Assembly: GCA_029941095.1 (NCBI GenBank)
Contig: JAPYRO010000013.1
Span: forward strand, 1 to 14,410
Reading direction: 5' to 3'
DNA length: 14,410 bases
Source: Dehalococcoidia bacterium
GTDB lineage: Bacteria > Chloroflexota > Dehalococcoidia > UBA6926
In this document: piece after piece, positions 7,610 through 14,410 of the stretch
How positions within the stretch are numbered: the stretch's first letter is position 1
Layout: each line of letters opens with the position of its first letter
Notes under the pieces: model-generated
The model's input: only the letters and a program-made list of their open reading frames with translations
Told to the model about the DNA's origin: nothing
The model's database searches: none
Translations under genes and position numbers: made by a program

Positions 7610-8533
7610 ATGGGTCAAAGTTATTACTATTACGAAGGAGTAAAGACATTTACCTCCAATCTGGAGAAAAACCAGGTAGTTTACGGGGGTGTGCTTCCTA
7701 TGGCGAAAATGGCCACAGGAGATTGGGTCCGCCTTGTAATCTTCCCATTGATTTTGGACCAAGAGCTAAAATCCTCTGGGAGATCTGTAAAAGCAAAATA
7801 TGTTTTCTTGGTACCAGATTGGGATACCGACGAAATACAGATTCTAGGCTCGAATCGATTTTACTTGAAGCCACATGGAAGAGTTTATAAATATCAATTG
7901 GATCCTGAGGGCTGTCACGAAAACAGATCCTCTCATTGGGAGTCTATTTTTCTAGAAGACGTTACCGTGGCTACTCAAGATCTTGATAAAATTGATATAG
8001 AAATAATTAGGGCGTCCTCGCTATTATCTGAATCTTCATTTGTAAATATGTTAAGGACAGCCTTGAACGAACCTGAGTCTATTATTGAATTGGCAGAGAA
8101 GATATTCGGTCCCAATGATTCTCCTAGAGAACCATCTAGGTTAGCTGGTCCGGTCTGCAGGCAGTGTAAATATTCTGTAGGTGAAATGGAATATATTAAG
8201 GACTGGGATAGGATTCAATATTCCTGCTCAAGATGTGGCAATGTTCAAGAAGCAGATATATCTGAGCAAGAGTATTGGGTACAATCCGAAGTTTTGGAAT
8301 CAGCAGCTCTTTCGGTAATTGATCCCACACTAAAGATAATTAGAGAGAACGACGAATATTTAAATAGGGAATCCTTGATTGAGAGCTTTATCGATAGTAA
8401 TAACAAAGACCGCCGAGATGGCTTCGATAAAATGGTGGTTCCATTTGTTGATAGCGAAAGAGGTGGGCACAGCATTAAAGAGTTGATGGAATTTGCTCGT
8501 GAATGGGATGAGCCTCATGCTGAGCTGGCGTAG
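7610..8533 (+). CDS. Truncated class I lysyl-tRNA-synthetase-like protein, likely non-canonical
   Basis: 307 residues. By eye it aligns with the N-terminal catalytic half of archaeal-type class I LysRS. The stretch N-Q-V-V-Y-G-G-V-L-P (21-30) matches the strand leading into the HIGH loop. D-P-E-G-C-H-E (98-104) followed by H109 matches the very characteristic PDPxGCHES...H motif. I-E-I-I-R-A-S (130-136) and the following helix match next. A zinc ribbon C183-x2-C186-x19-C206-x2-C209 with W-D and E-A-D-I after it sits where LysRS-I has its zinc insertion. It lacks the catalytic signatures: there is no histidine before residue 89, so HIGH is gone (M-A-T-G-D at 34-38), and the protein ends about 100 residues after the ribbon with no KMSKS or anticodon-binding region. 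Family length is about 500-550, and purL starts only 86 bp later, so no second half is hidden nearby. Probably a repurposed paralogue. The role is unknown and it need not bind tRNA. Start ATG 7610, with GGAG 15 bases upstream. Confidence 0.6.
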   Translation: MGQSYYYYEGVKTFTSNLEKNQVVYGGVLPMAKMATGDWVRLVIFPLILDQELKSSGRSVKAKYVFLVPDWDTDEIQILGSNRFYLKPHGRVYKYQLDPEGCHENRSSHWESIFLEDVTVATQDLDKIDIEIIRASSLLSESSFVNMLRTALNEPESIIELAEKIFGPNDSPREPSRLAGPVCRQCKYSVGEMEYIKDWDRIQYSCSRCGNVQEADISEQEYWVQSEVLESAALSVIDPTLKIIRENDEYLNRESLIESFIDSNNKDRRDGFDKMVVPFVDSERGGHSIKELMEFAREWDEPHAELA

Positions 8534-8554
8534 TATTTTTTAGAAGGTATTTAA

Positions 8555-8586
8555 TTGATAAATGGAGTGGTATCAACTGCTACAAT
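8555..8586 (+). promoter_or_regulatory. Candidate purL promoter (extended -10) with overlapping dyad
   Basis: TG-C-TACAAT (8578-8586) matches an extended -10 element (TGn plus 5 of 6 of TATAAT) 33 bp before the purL start. A TTGATA (8555-8560) lies upstream but with a 20-bp spacer, too long for a classical -35, which the extended -10 may make unnecessary. TTGATA and TATCAA (8571-8576) form a perfect 6-bp inverted repeat with a 10-bp spacer, which could be an operator. Suggestive only. Confidence 0.35.
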
Positions 8587-8619
8587 AGCCATGAAAATAA
8601 ATCAATTATGGAATAATAA

Positions 8620-10824
8620 ATGAACGATGTTTCCCCAGAGATCCTAGCTGAACTATCTTTGACTCAAGATGAATATCAATTAATTTTGGAGAGTTTGAAA
8701 CGCACCCCAAATGAGCTTGAGTTAGGAATGTTTGGGATAATGTGGAGTGAACATTGTGGATATAAACACTCAAAAAACTTACTGAGAACTTTTCCGAACA
8801 CATCCCCAAGAGTTTTAATTGGCCCTGGTGAAGAGAATGCGGGCGCTATTTCCATTGGAGACGGATTGGCTGTAGTTATGAAGGTCGAATCTCATAATCA
8901 TCCATCTGCGATCGAACCCTATGAAGGAGCCGCTACGGGCGTTGGGGGGATTGTTAGAGATATTTTTAGTATGGGTGCACGGCCCATCGCTTTGCTTAAC
9001 GCTCTATTTTTCGGGCCACTCAGCGAAAGCCCGCGTAATGTTTTTCTTTTTGATGGAGTGGTTGCTGGTATTGGTGGGTATGGGAATTGTATAGGTATAC
9101 CCGATATAGGAGGGCAAGTTACCTTTGAAGGCCCATATGGTGGAAACCCATTGGTTAACGCAATGTGCGTGGGAATAGCACGAGAAGATGAACTTGTTAG
9201 AGCACAGACTGGAGGCGAAGGGAACAGTTTGTTACTTGTCGGGGCAGATACTGGCAGGGATGGCATACATGGTGCAACCTTTGCCTCCGTCGACTTAACA
9301 GCGGAATCAGAAGAGCGGAAGACAGCAGTACAGGTTGGGAATCCCTTTTTGGAAAAAGTTCTCTTAGAAGCATGCCTTGAGATAGCGAGTGAAGGTGCCT
9401 TGATTGGTATGCAAGACCTTGGCGCCGGAGGTCTAACAAGCGCAGTGATTGAGAGCGCTGCTAGTTCCGGTACGGGGGTTGATATCGATGTGGCACTTGT
9501 TCCAAGAAGAGAGGAAGGGATGACTCCTTATGAGGTCATGCTATCTGAATCTCAGGAACGAATGTTAATCGTTGTAAATAATGATCAATATGAGTCTGCT
9601 AAAACTATTTTTGAGAAATGGGACCTATCTTGCGTGAAGATCGGAACGGTAATTGATGGAGACACTGCGATAATTAGAGACTCCGGAGCTATTGTCGGTG
9701 AATTACCGATAAGTTCACTGGTGAATGCTCCCGCCTATGATGTTCAAGGACAAGAAGATACCAAAATCATAAATTTAAGGAATGAATCTTTTGAAGCTTT
9801 GGATGAGCCAACAGATCGTAACCAGACTCTATTGAAGATGCTAGAGTATGGCAATATTGCTAGTAAGAAATCGGTTTATCGTCAATATGATCACCAGGTA
9901 GGGAATAATACTCTTATTGCCCCGGGAGCGGGAGATGCTGCTGTGATGAGGGTAAAAGGCACCAAAAAAGGAATAGCGTTAACGGTAGATGTGAATCCGC
10001 TAGCGTGCTATTTGGATCCATATGTTGGTGGTGCTTTGGCGGTAATCGAGGCAGCTCGCAATATTTCATGTGTTGGGGCGACTCCATTGGCTATTACCGA
10101 CTGTTTAAATTTTGGTAACCCAGAACGCCCAGAAGTCGCCTATCAATTGACCGAAGCGATAAGAGGGATGTCAGACGCCTGCCGCGTATTGGAACTGCCC
10201 GTTATAAGCGGGAATGTTAGTTTATATAATGAATCGCAGGATGGTGCTATTTATCCAACCCCAACTGTAGGTATGGTTGGTCTATTAGAGGATGTTAAGC
10301 ATAGGATCGGATCTGGATTTGTTTCAGAAGGTGACCAGATTTTCTTGTTAGGGAGTGAAAACCTAAAATCTGAAATAGAGGATTTAGGTGGGTCCAGTTA
10401 TTTATCTGCGATACATGGGAAAATAAGTGGTGCGCCCCAAATAGATTTTAGTCTGGAGAAAAAGGTCCAGAGATTTATTCGAAACGCGAGCAATAAAGAT
10501 TTAATTAATTCAGCTCATGATGTTTCTGAAGGAGGCCTTATTGTTGCGATCGCTGAATCTTGCCTTGTGGGTGATATTGGGGCCTCGGTTAGTGACCCAC
10601 TATCAAAAGTAAACTCATTGGATTCGTGTCTATTCGCCGAAACTCCTGGTAGGATTGTTGTTTCAGTTTCCCAAACCCTTACCAATGAATTTAAATCGCT
10701 TGCATTAAAGTCACAAATACCTGTATCTTCTTTGGGTGTCGTAAGTGGGGACAAGCTTGAATGGCAGGGGATAATCGACGTTTCTCTTGAGAGGCTCCGA
10801 AGAGCTTGGGAAGAAGCACTTTAA
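8620..10824 (+). CDS. purL: Phosphoribosylformylglycinamidine synthase subunit PurL (FGAM synthase II)
   Basis: 734 residues, the usual length of the small PurL that works with PurS and PurQ. It uses ATP and ammonia from PurQ to turn FGAR into FGAM in de novo purine synthesis. The N-terminal S-E-H-C-G-Y-K-H-S (43-51) carries the conserved catalytic His. S-H-N-H-P-S-A-I-E-P (91-100) followed by G-A-A-T-G-V-G-G-I-V-R-D is the nucleotide/metal-binding core of the first ATP-grasp-like AIRS half. Q-D-L-G-A-G-G-L-T-S begins the AIRS C-terminal part. The duplicated second half shows G-A-G-D-A-A-V, D-C-L-N-F-G-N-P and H-D-V-S-E-G-G-L. No domain is missing. The start at 8620 gives the standard N-terminus; the Shine-Dalgarno (GGAATAATA) is weak. 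purS and purQ are not in the window, so they must lie elsewhere. Cytosolic. Confidence 0.97.
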   Translation: MNDVSPEILAELSLTQDEYQLILESLKRTPNELELGMFGIMWSEHCGYKHSKNLLRTFPNTSPRVLIGPGEENAGAISIGDGLAVVMKVESHNHPSAIEPYEGAATGVGGIVRDIFSMGARPIALLNALFFGPLSESPRNVFLFDGVVAGIGGYGNCIGIPDIGGQVTFEGPYGGNPLVNAMCVGIAREDELVRAQTGGEGNSLLLVGADTGRDGIHGATFASVDLTAESEERKTAVQVGNPFLEKVLLEACLEIASEGALIGMQDLGAGGLTSAVIESAASSGTGVDIDVALVPRREEGMTPYEVMLSESQERMLIVVNNDQYESAKTIFEKWDLSCVKIGTVIDGDTAIIRDSGAIVGELPISSLVNAPAYDVQGQEDTKIINLRNESFEALDEPTDRNQTLLKMLEYGNIASKKSVYRQYDHQVGNNTLIAPGAGDAAVMRVKGTKKGIALTVDVNPLACYLDPYVGGALAVIEAARNISCVGATPLAITDCLNFGNPERPEVAYQLTEAIRGMSDACRVLELPVISGNVSLYNESQDGAIYPTPTVGMVGLLEDVKHRIGSGFVSEGDQIFLLGSENLKSEIEDLGGSSYLSAIHGKISGAPQIDFSLEKKVQRFIRNASNKDLINSAHDVSEGGLIVAIAESCLVGDIGASVSDPLSKVNSLDSCLFAETPGRIVVSVSQTLTNEFKSLALKSQIPVSSLGVVSGDKLEWQGIIDVSLERLRRAWEEAL

Positions 10825-10848
10825 AAAAATATATTTAAACTCTATAAT
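10820..10848 (+). promoter_or_regulatory. Candidate sigma-70-type promoter for rplI-dnaB-dnaD-dnaC
   Basis: A perfect TATAAT (10843-10848) lies 17 bp downstream of TTTAAA (10820-10825, 4 of 6 matches to TTGACA), overlapping the purL stop. Transcription would start near 10855, giving a short leader of about 36 bases with a full AGGAGG (10874-10879). The leader has no room for an attenuator. This is the best promoter candidate in the window. Confidence 0.5.
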
Positions 10849-10890
10849 CATTTATTCTGTGATCAGCAATTTTAGGAGGAAGCAATAACC

Positions 10891-11565
10891 ATGAAGGTTG
10901 TTTTAATCCAAGAAGTAGAAAACCTGGGCATAGCCGGAGATATTAAAGATGTCAAAAGTGGATATGCGCGGAACTACTTGATGCCGGAAGAATTAGCCGT
11001 ATTGGCCACTCCCCAAGAACTAGCAGCGTCAGGGGCACGAAGAGAGCGTGAACTTCATCGTAGACAACAGTTAAACCTAGAGATGGAGTCCGTAGCCGCT
11101 TCATTGGCAGATCAATTATTGATGCCGGTTAAAGTCGGTGGAGCTGGCCAACTTTATGGAAGTGTTAGTGTGACTGATATAGTTGAATCTATAAGCAATT
11201 TAGTAGGCGTAGATATTGATCGGAAAGCTATTAACCTTTCATCGCCTATCCGAGAGCAAGGGCACCACGAAATTAGTGTTCGCTTTGCTCCAGATGTATT
11301 TGCGGAACTAACGGTCACTGTATTTGATGATTCAATGGACCCGGCCCCTGGCCTCGATTTTACCTTTGAAGAAGAAGAAGAACCTACTTTTCAAGGAGCC
11401 ATTGCTCAAATTGAAGCCGAAGAGAACGAAATCGATGGTAGTGAAATACCCTCTGAAAACTCGGACGATCCAATTGTTGATGACGAAGCTACAAAAATCG
11501 AATCAGATAAAGGGTCTGAAGACGAGCCAAATAGTACAGACGAAACAGAAATATCGGAAAATTAA
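10891..11565 (+). CDS. rplI: Large-subunit ribosomal protein bL9 with long acidic C-terminal tail
   Basis: Residues 1-147 are a complete bL9. The N-terminal rRNA-binding domain has M-K-V-V-L-I-Q-E-V-E-N-L-G at 1-13 and the signature V-K-S-G-Y-A-R-N-Y-L-M-P (21-32). The long connecting helix runs about 40-75 and the C-terminal domain about 76-147. bL9 binds 23S rRNA near the L1 stalk and helps keep the reading frame. Usual length is about 148; this protein adds residues 148-224, a low-complexity tail with 28 Asp/Glu and only 2 Lys, including E160-E164 in a row, presumably disordered. The ATG is preceded by AGGAGG at an 11-base spacing. It is first in an operon with dnaB, which follows 21 bp later. 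The usual rpsF-ssb-rpsR neighbours are absent from the window. Confidence 0.95.
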   Translation: MKVVLIQEVENLGIAGDIKDVKSGYARNYLMPEELAVLATPQELAASGARRERELHRRQQLNLEMESVAASLADQLLMPVKVGGAGQLYGSVSVTDIVESISNLVGVDIDRKAINLSSPIREQGHHEISVRFAPDVFAELTVTVFDDSMDPAPGLDFTFEEEEEPTFQGAIAQIEAEENEIDGSEIPSENSDDPIVDDEATKIESDKGSEDEPNSTDETEISEN

Positions 11566-11586
11566 TTTCCAGGACGAGGTTTAAGA

Positions 11587-12984
11587 TTGTATACAGAACA
11601 ATTACCTCCTCATGATGATCAAGCAGAAGAAGCTGTATTAGGCTCCTTGGTGATCGATAGTGAGTCAGTTCCAAGAGTTGCAGCTACTCTAGTTCCGGCC
11701 GACTTTTTTCGACAAAAACACTCTTGGATATTCGAAGCTTGTTTGACCTTATTTTCTCGGAATGAACCAGTGAACCAGATTAGTTTGTCAGATGAATTAA
11801 CGAGACAAAAAAGACTAGAGGAAATAGGAGGCTTACAATTCCTTAGCTATTTAGTGACTAGTGTGCCGACTTCAGTCTACGTTGAACATTACGGCCAAGT
11901 TGTGAAACGACTCTCGATTATGCGGCAATTAATAAATGCTGGGGGCAAAATTGTCGATATTGGCTATAAAGCAGAAACCGATGAAGAAGACGCTCTTAGG
12001 AAAGCTGAAGACTTTATCTATGAATTAAGAATGGGGCGATCTGAGCGTGATCTGGTTTCCCTGCACCAAGCATTAGATAAATATCTCGAGGAAGATTTAA
12101 ATAAGCAAGACGCGAATAGAGCAGGAGTTACAACTGGATTTGTTGATTTGGATCGATTATTGGGTGGGTTTCAGCCTTCCGATTTAATAATACTTGCGGC
12201 AAGACCCGGAGTAGGGAAGAGTGCCTTAGCTCTTAACATCGCGAAAGCCATTACTTCACAAAGGAACCCTGATGGGAAAAGAGGAGTGGTAGCTTTTTTC
12301 AGCATCGAGATGGCAACAGAGCAAATCGTTGAGAGACTATTAGCAGGAGAGTCTGGGATAGATACGAGACGTCTCCGCCAGTCTAGAGAATGGTCAGAAC
12401 AAGATGAAGCAAAAATAATGGAAGCAGTTGGCAAACTAGCAGACCTACCCCTTTACTTGGATGATTCACCCTTGTTAGGCCTTGTGGAACTGCGTTCAAA
12501 AGCCCGCAGACTCTACTTAGAAGAAGGGTTAGATTTGGTTGTTGTTGATTATCTGCAATTAATGAGCGGTACTGGTGGCTTTGGAGGTAATAGAGTTCAG
12601 GAAATTAGTGAGATTTCTAGATCACTCAAAGCACTGGCTCGGGATTTGAGTGTCCCTGTTCTGGCCCTTTCGCAGCTTTCTAGAGCTGTTGAAGGGAGGC
12701 CAGGACATGAACCCCTTCTTTCCGATCTTAGAGATAGCGGAAGTATCGAGCAGGATGCGGATGTGGTTATGTTCTTATATAGGCCAGATGTGTATTTTAC
12801 TGAAGAAGAATGGGAAAGGCAGCATCCTGGTGAAGATTATCCAAGGGGAGTGGCTGATCTCATTGTATCTAAACACAGAAATGGGCCTTTAGGGAGACCA
12901 CAGTTAGTTTTTCGAGAACGGACTACTACTTTCGTTGATGCGGCTTTGCGTGATGGCCCAGCTCCTAACGTGGGAATGTTTTAA
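11587..12984 (+). CDS. dnaB: Replicative DNA helicase DnaB
   Basis: 465 residues, normal length. It is the hexameric 5'-3' helicase that unwinds DNA at the fork and binds primase. The N-terminal domain (about 1-150) starts with the family's P-P-H-D-D-Q-A-E-E-A-V-L-G-S. The RecA-like domain (about 178-455) has Walker A A-R-P-G-V-G-K-S (205-212), the catalytic Glu241 in F-F-S-I-E-M, Walker B L-V-V-V-D-Y-L-Q-L (317-325) with Asp321, the Gln363 in A-L-S-Q-L-S, and an arginine finger in K-H-R-N-G-P (Arg431). No intein interrupts it. The start is TTG: no ATG or GTG exists in frame between the rplI stop and 11587, GAGG lies seven bases upstream, and the N-terminus matches the family. The dnaD-like gene begins 14 bases after the stop. 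Confidence 0.97.
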   Translation: MYTEQLPPHDDQAEEAVLGSLVIDSESVPRVAATLVPADFFRQKHSWIFEACLTLFSRNEPVNQISLSDELTRQKRLEEIGGLQFLSYLVTSVPTSVYVEHYGQVVKRLSIMRQLINAGGKIVDIGYKAETDEEDALRKAEDFIYELRMGRSERDLVSLHQALDKYLEEDLNKQDANRAGVTTGFVDLDRLLGGFQPSDLIILAARPGVGKSALALNIAKAITSQRNPDGKRGVVAFFSIEMATEQIVERLLAGESGIDTRRLRQSREWSEQDEAKIMEAVGKLADLPLYLDDSPLLGLVELRSKARRLYLEEGLDLVVVDYLQLMSGTGGFGGNRVQEISEISRSLKALARDLSVPVLALSQLSRAVEGRPGHEPLLSDLRDSGSIEQDADVVMFLYRPDVYFTEEEWERQHPGEDYPRGVADLIVSKHRNGPLGRPQLVFRERTTTFVDAALRDGPAPNVGMF

Positions 12985-12998
12985 AAAGTGAGCTATGT

Positions 12999-13700
12999 AT
13001 GAATAAATCTAGACGAGTACCACAACAGGGTGACAGATTAGAAATCTCCGAACGGTTTTTTTCAGAAGTTCTTCCAACCATAACTAATATATTGGAGCTA
13101 AAAACTAGTCTGATAATCTTAAATGAGATTGGAATCCAACAACGAGATGACCAATTTTTAAGTTATAGCGGCGTAACAAAATTGGAACAATTACTATTAC
13201 TTGAAACGGGTGAAAATCAGACTTTAGTGCAGTTAGTAGACCTAACTCTGAAAAAACTAACCCAATTGGGGTTAATATTCTCAAGGTTATCAGAGGTCGG
13301 GCCAGCAGATCCTGAAGAAATATATTTCTTAGACGATTTGGAGGGGCACACACTTTCTGAGAACCTTAAATTTGGGATTGTCTCACCAAATATAACAGTA
13401 GATAATCCGAAGAGAGGCGCCACAATATTTGACCTTTATGAAAACGTTATTGGCGTTATACCTGGAGCACAAATAGCGCAGGAATTAATGGAAGCTGAAA
13501 AAACTTATCCAGCTGAATGGCTCGAAGATGCATTCGATGAGGCAGTGGTTCAGGATGTAAGAAGATGGGCTTATATAAGAGCTATATTGGCGAGCTGGAG
13601 CAACGAGGGTAGAGGGAATTACGATGGAAAGACTGGGGGACGCAATTCAGAGAACAGGTATCAGTCAGGAAAGTATGGGAAAATCGTCAGATCAAAATGA
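12999..13700 (+). CDS. DnaD-domain primosome/replication initiation protein
   Basis: 233 residues. The N-terminal part (about 15-112) looks like a winged-helix region. The DnaD/DnaB_2 domain is at about 142-205: I-F-D-L-Y-E-N-V-I-G begins it and W-A-Y-I-R-A-I-L-A-S-W-S-N-E-G (190-204) is the typical Y-I-x-x-I-L-x-x-W-x-x-x-G end. The C-terminus R-Y-Q-S-G-K-Y-G-K-I-V (220-230) resembles the short conserved tail I recall from related DnaD proteins, which supports the stop at 13700. In Firmicutes, DnaD acts with DnaB and DnaI to remodel origin DNA and load the helicase; the same job fits here between the helicase and a loader. ATG 12999 has only a weak Shine-Dalgarno. The next gene starts inside its 3' end. 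Confidence 0.85.
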   Translation: MNKSRRVPQQGDRLEISERFFSEVLPTITNILELKTSLIILNEIGIQQRDDQFLSYSGVTKLEQLLLLETGENQTLVQLVDLTLKKLTQLGLIFSRLSEVGPADPEEIYFLDDLEGHTLSENLKFGIVSPNITVDNPKRGATIFDLYENVIGVIPGAQIAQELMEAEKTYPAEWLEDAFDEAVVQDVRRWAYIRAILASWSNEGRGNYDGKTGGRNSENRYQSGKYGKIVRSK

Positions 13701-14410
13701 TCCTCGATCTTCTTTTAAAGATTCAGGTTCTCAAAAACCAGAATGTGATATGTGTAATGACACTGGCTGGGTACGCTACTCCGCCGAAGTAGAAGCACTA
13801 GAATTTGGGAAGATTTATCCGTGTGACCATCGTCGTGATGAGATAAAGAAAGCAAATTTTGAGCGCCTAGAAAAATATAGTAACCTTTCGCAATTTAAAG
13901 GCTTGACCTTTGAATTGACTAAGGAAACGGGTGTTCGAGAAGACACAACTAGCAAAGAGATGTTTCAGAATGCTTTTGCAAGGGCAAAAAAATTCGCTGA
14001 ACAACCTGATGGGTGGATTGTTTTTTCTGGCCCTTCCGGTAGTGGAAAAACACATCTGGGTGCTGTTATTGCTCATGAGAGACTCAATGGAGATTTCCCA
14101 GCTCTTTTTGTATTCATACCAGACTTCTTAGACCATTTAAGAGCTGCTTACGCTCCAGATTCAGAAGTTCAGTACGATTCTCTATTTCAACAAATAAAAG
14201 AAGCACCCTTCTTGGTTCTTGATGACCTAGGAGCCCAATCTTCTACTCCTTGGGCTCAAGAAAAACTTTTCCAGATATTGAACCATCGATTTGTTTCAAA
14301 GATGCCTACAGTGATAACTTTAGCAAAACCTCTAGGGGACCTTGAGGAGCGTATTCAAAGTCGAGTTATGGATGATAGCCATTCCCAATATGTATCTCTT
14401 GGAGTGGAAG
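13624..14410 (+). CDS. DnaC/DnaI-type AAA+ helicase loader, 3' end cut by the window
   Basis: 262 codons are visible and the frame is still open at the right edge. A zinc-site region E-C-D-M-C-N-D-T-G (40-48) with Y-P-C-D-H (65-69) gives Cys41, Cys44, Cys67 and possibly His69. The AAA+ ATPase follows: Walker A G-P-S-G-S-G-K-T (136-143), Walker B F-L-V-L-D-D-L-G (196-203), and an arginine-finger region R-I-Q-S-R-V (243-248). This is the IstB/DnaC family, and next to dnaB and a dnaD-like gene the role is helicase loading rather than transposition. The usual sensor I Thr/Ser-Asn before the P-L is replaced by L-A-K (233-235). ATG 13624 (GAGG nine bases or so upstream) gives a 77-bp overlap with the dnaD-like gene. 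ATG 13675, with AGGAAAG upstream, is an alternative with 26-bp overlap. Confidence 0.88.
   Translation, partial: MERLGDAIQRTGISQESMGKSSDQNDPRSSFKDSGSQKPECDMCNDTGWVRYSAEVEALEFGKIYPCDHRRDEIKKANFERLEKYSNLSQFKGLTFELTKETGVREDTTSKEMFQNAFARAKKFAEQPDGWIVFSGPSGSGKTHLGAVIAHERLNGDFPALFVFIPDFLDHLRAAYAPDSEVQYDSLFQQIKEAPFLVLDDLGAQSSTPWAQEKLFQILNHRFVSKMPTVITLAKPLGDLEERIQSRVMDDSHSQYVSLGVE

Noticed and set aside
7610..8533. The LysRS-like gene as a decaying pseudogene of a full synthetase.
   Set aside because: The frame is intact for 307 codons, motifs are kept, and only 86 bp separate it from purL, so no remnant of the second half remains.
13624..14410. The AAA+ protein as an IS21-type IstB transposition helper.
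   Set aside because: No istA, terminal repeats or other mobile-element signs are nearby, and the neighbours are dnaB and a dnaD-like gene.

Overview
This 14.4 kb window is ordinary bacterial chromosome with moderate-to-low GC, tightly packed genes and short intergenic gaps. The order bL9 (rplI), DnaB helicase, a DnaD-domain protein and a DnaC/DnaI-type helicase loader, together with a fused CaiB/BaiF CoA-transferase, a crotonase and a class I lysyl-tRNA-synthetase-like protein, suggests a free-living, probably marine member of Chloroflexota (Dehalococcoidia / SAR202-like). That placement is an inference from gene content and protein style. It was not tested by any search.

Left part (1-3896). 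A 3' fragment of an arylsulfotransferase-type beta-propeller protein enters from the left edge. It converges on a minus-strand unit made of tRNA-Pro(CGG) with encoded CCA, then an enoyl-CoA hydratase/isomerase, then an 811-residue protein with two family III CoA-transferase domains. The crotonase and CoA-transferase overlap by 16 bp and are probably translationally coupled. They look like a CoA activation plus hydration/isomerisation pair for a carboxylic acid whose identity cannot be read from sequence.

Middle part (3897-10824), plus strand. After a 196-bp AT-rich gap comes a full-length cobalamin-dependent methionine synthase (MetH) with all four modules. Seven bases later comes a 307-residue protein that I recognise as a truncated, divergent relative of class I lysyl-tRNA synthetase. 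It keeps the mid-core GCHE motif and the zinc ribbon but has no HIGH histidine and no KMSKS half. A short gap with a plausible extended -10 promoter leads to purL (small, PurLQS-type FGAM synthase subunit).

Right part (10825-14410), plus strand. A perfect TATAAT precedes rplI, whose product carries a 77-residue, very acidic C-terminal tail. Then follow dnaB (TTG start), a dnaD-like gene and a dnaC/dnaI-like loader that runs off the right edge. The last two overlap by up to 77 bp. This is a replication-restart/initiation cassette: helicase, DnaD-type primosome protein and AAA+ loader in one operon.

I see no mobile element, CRISPR array, phage gene or defence system. The most interesting object is the class I LysRS-like pseudoenzyme candidate. 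Next are the CoA-transferase fusion with only one intact catalytic Asp and the acidic bL9 extension.
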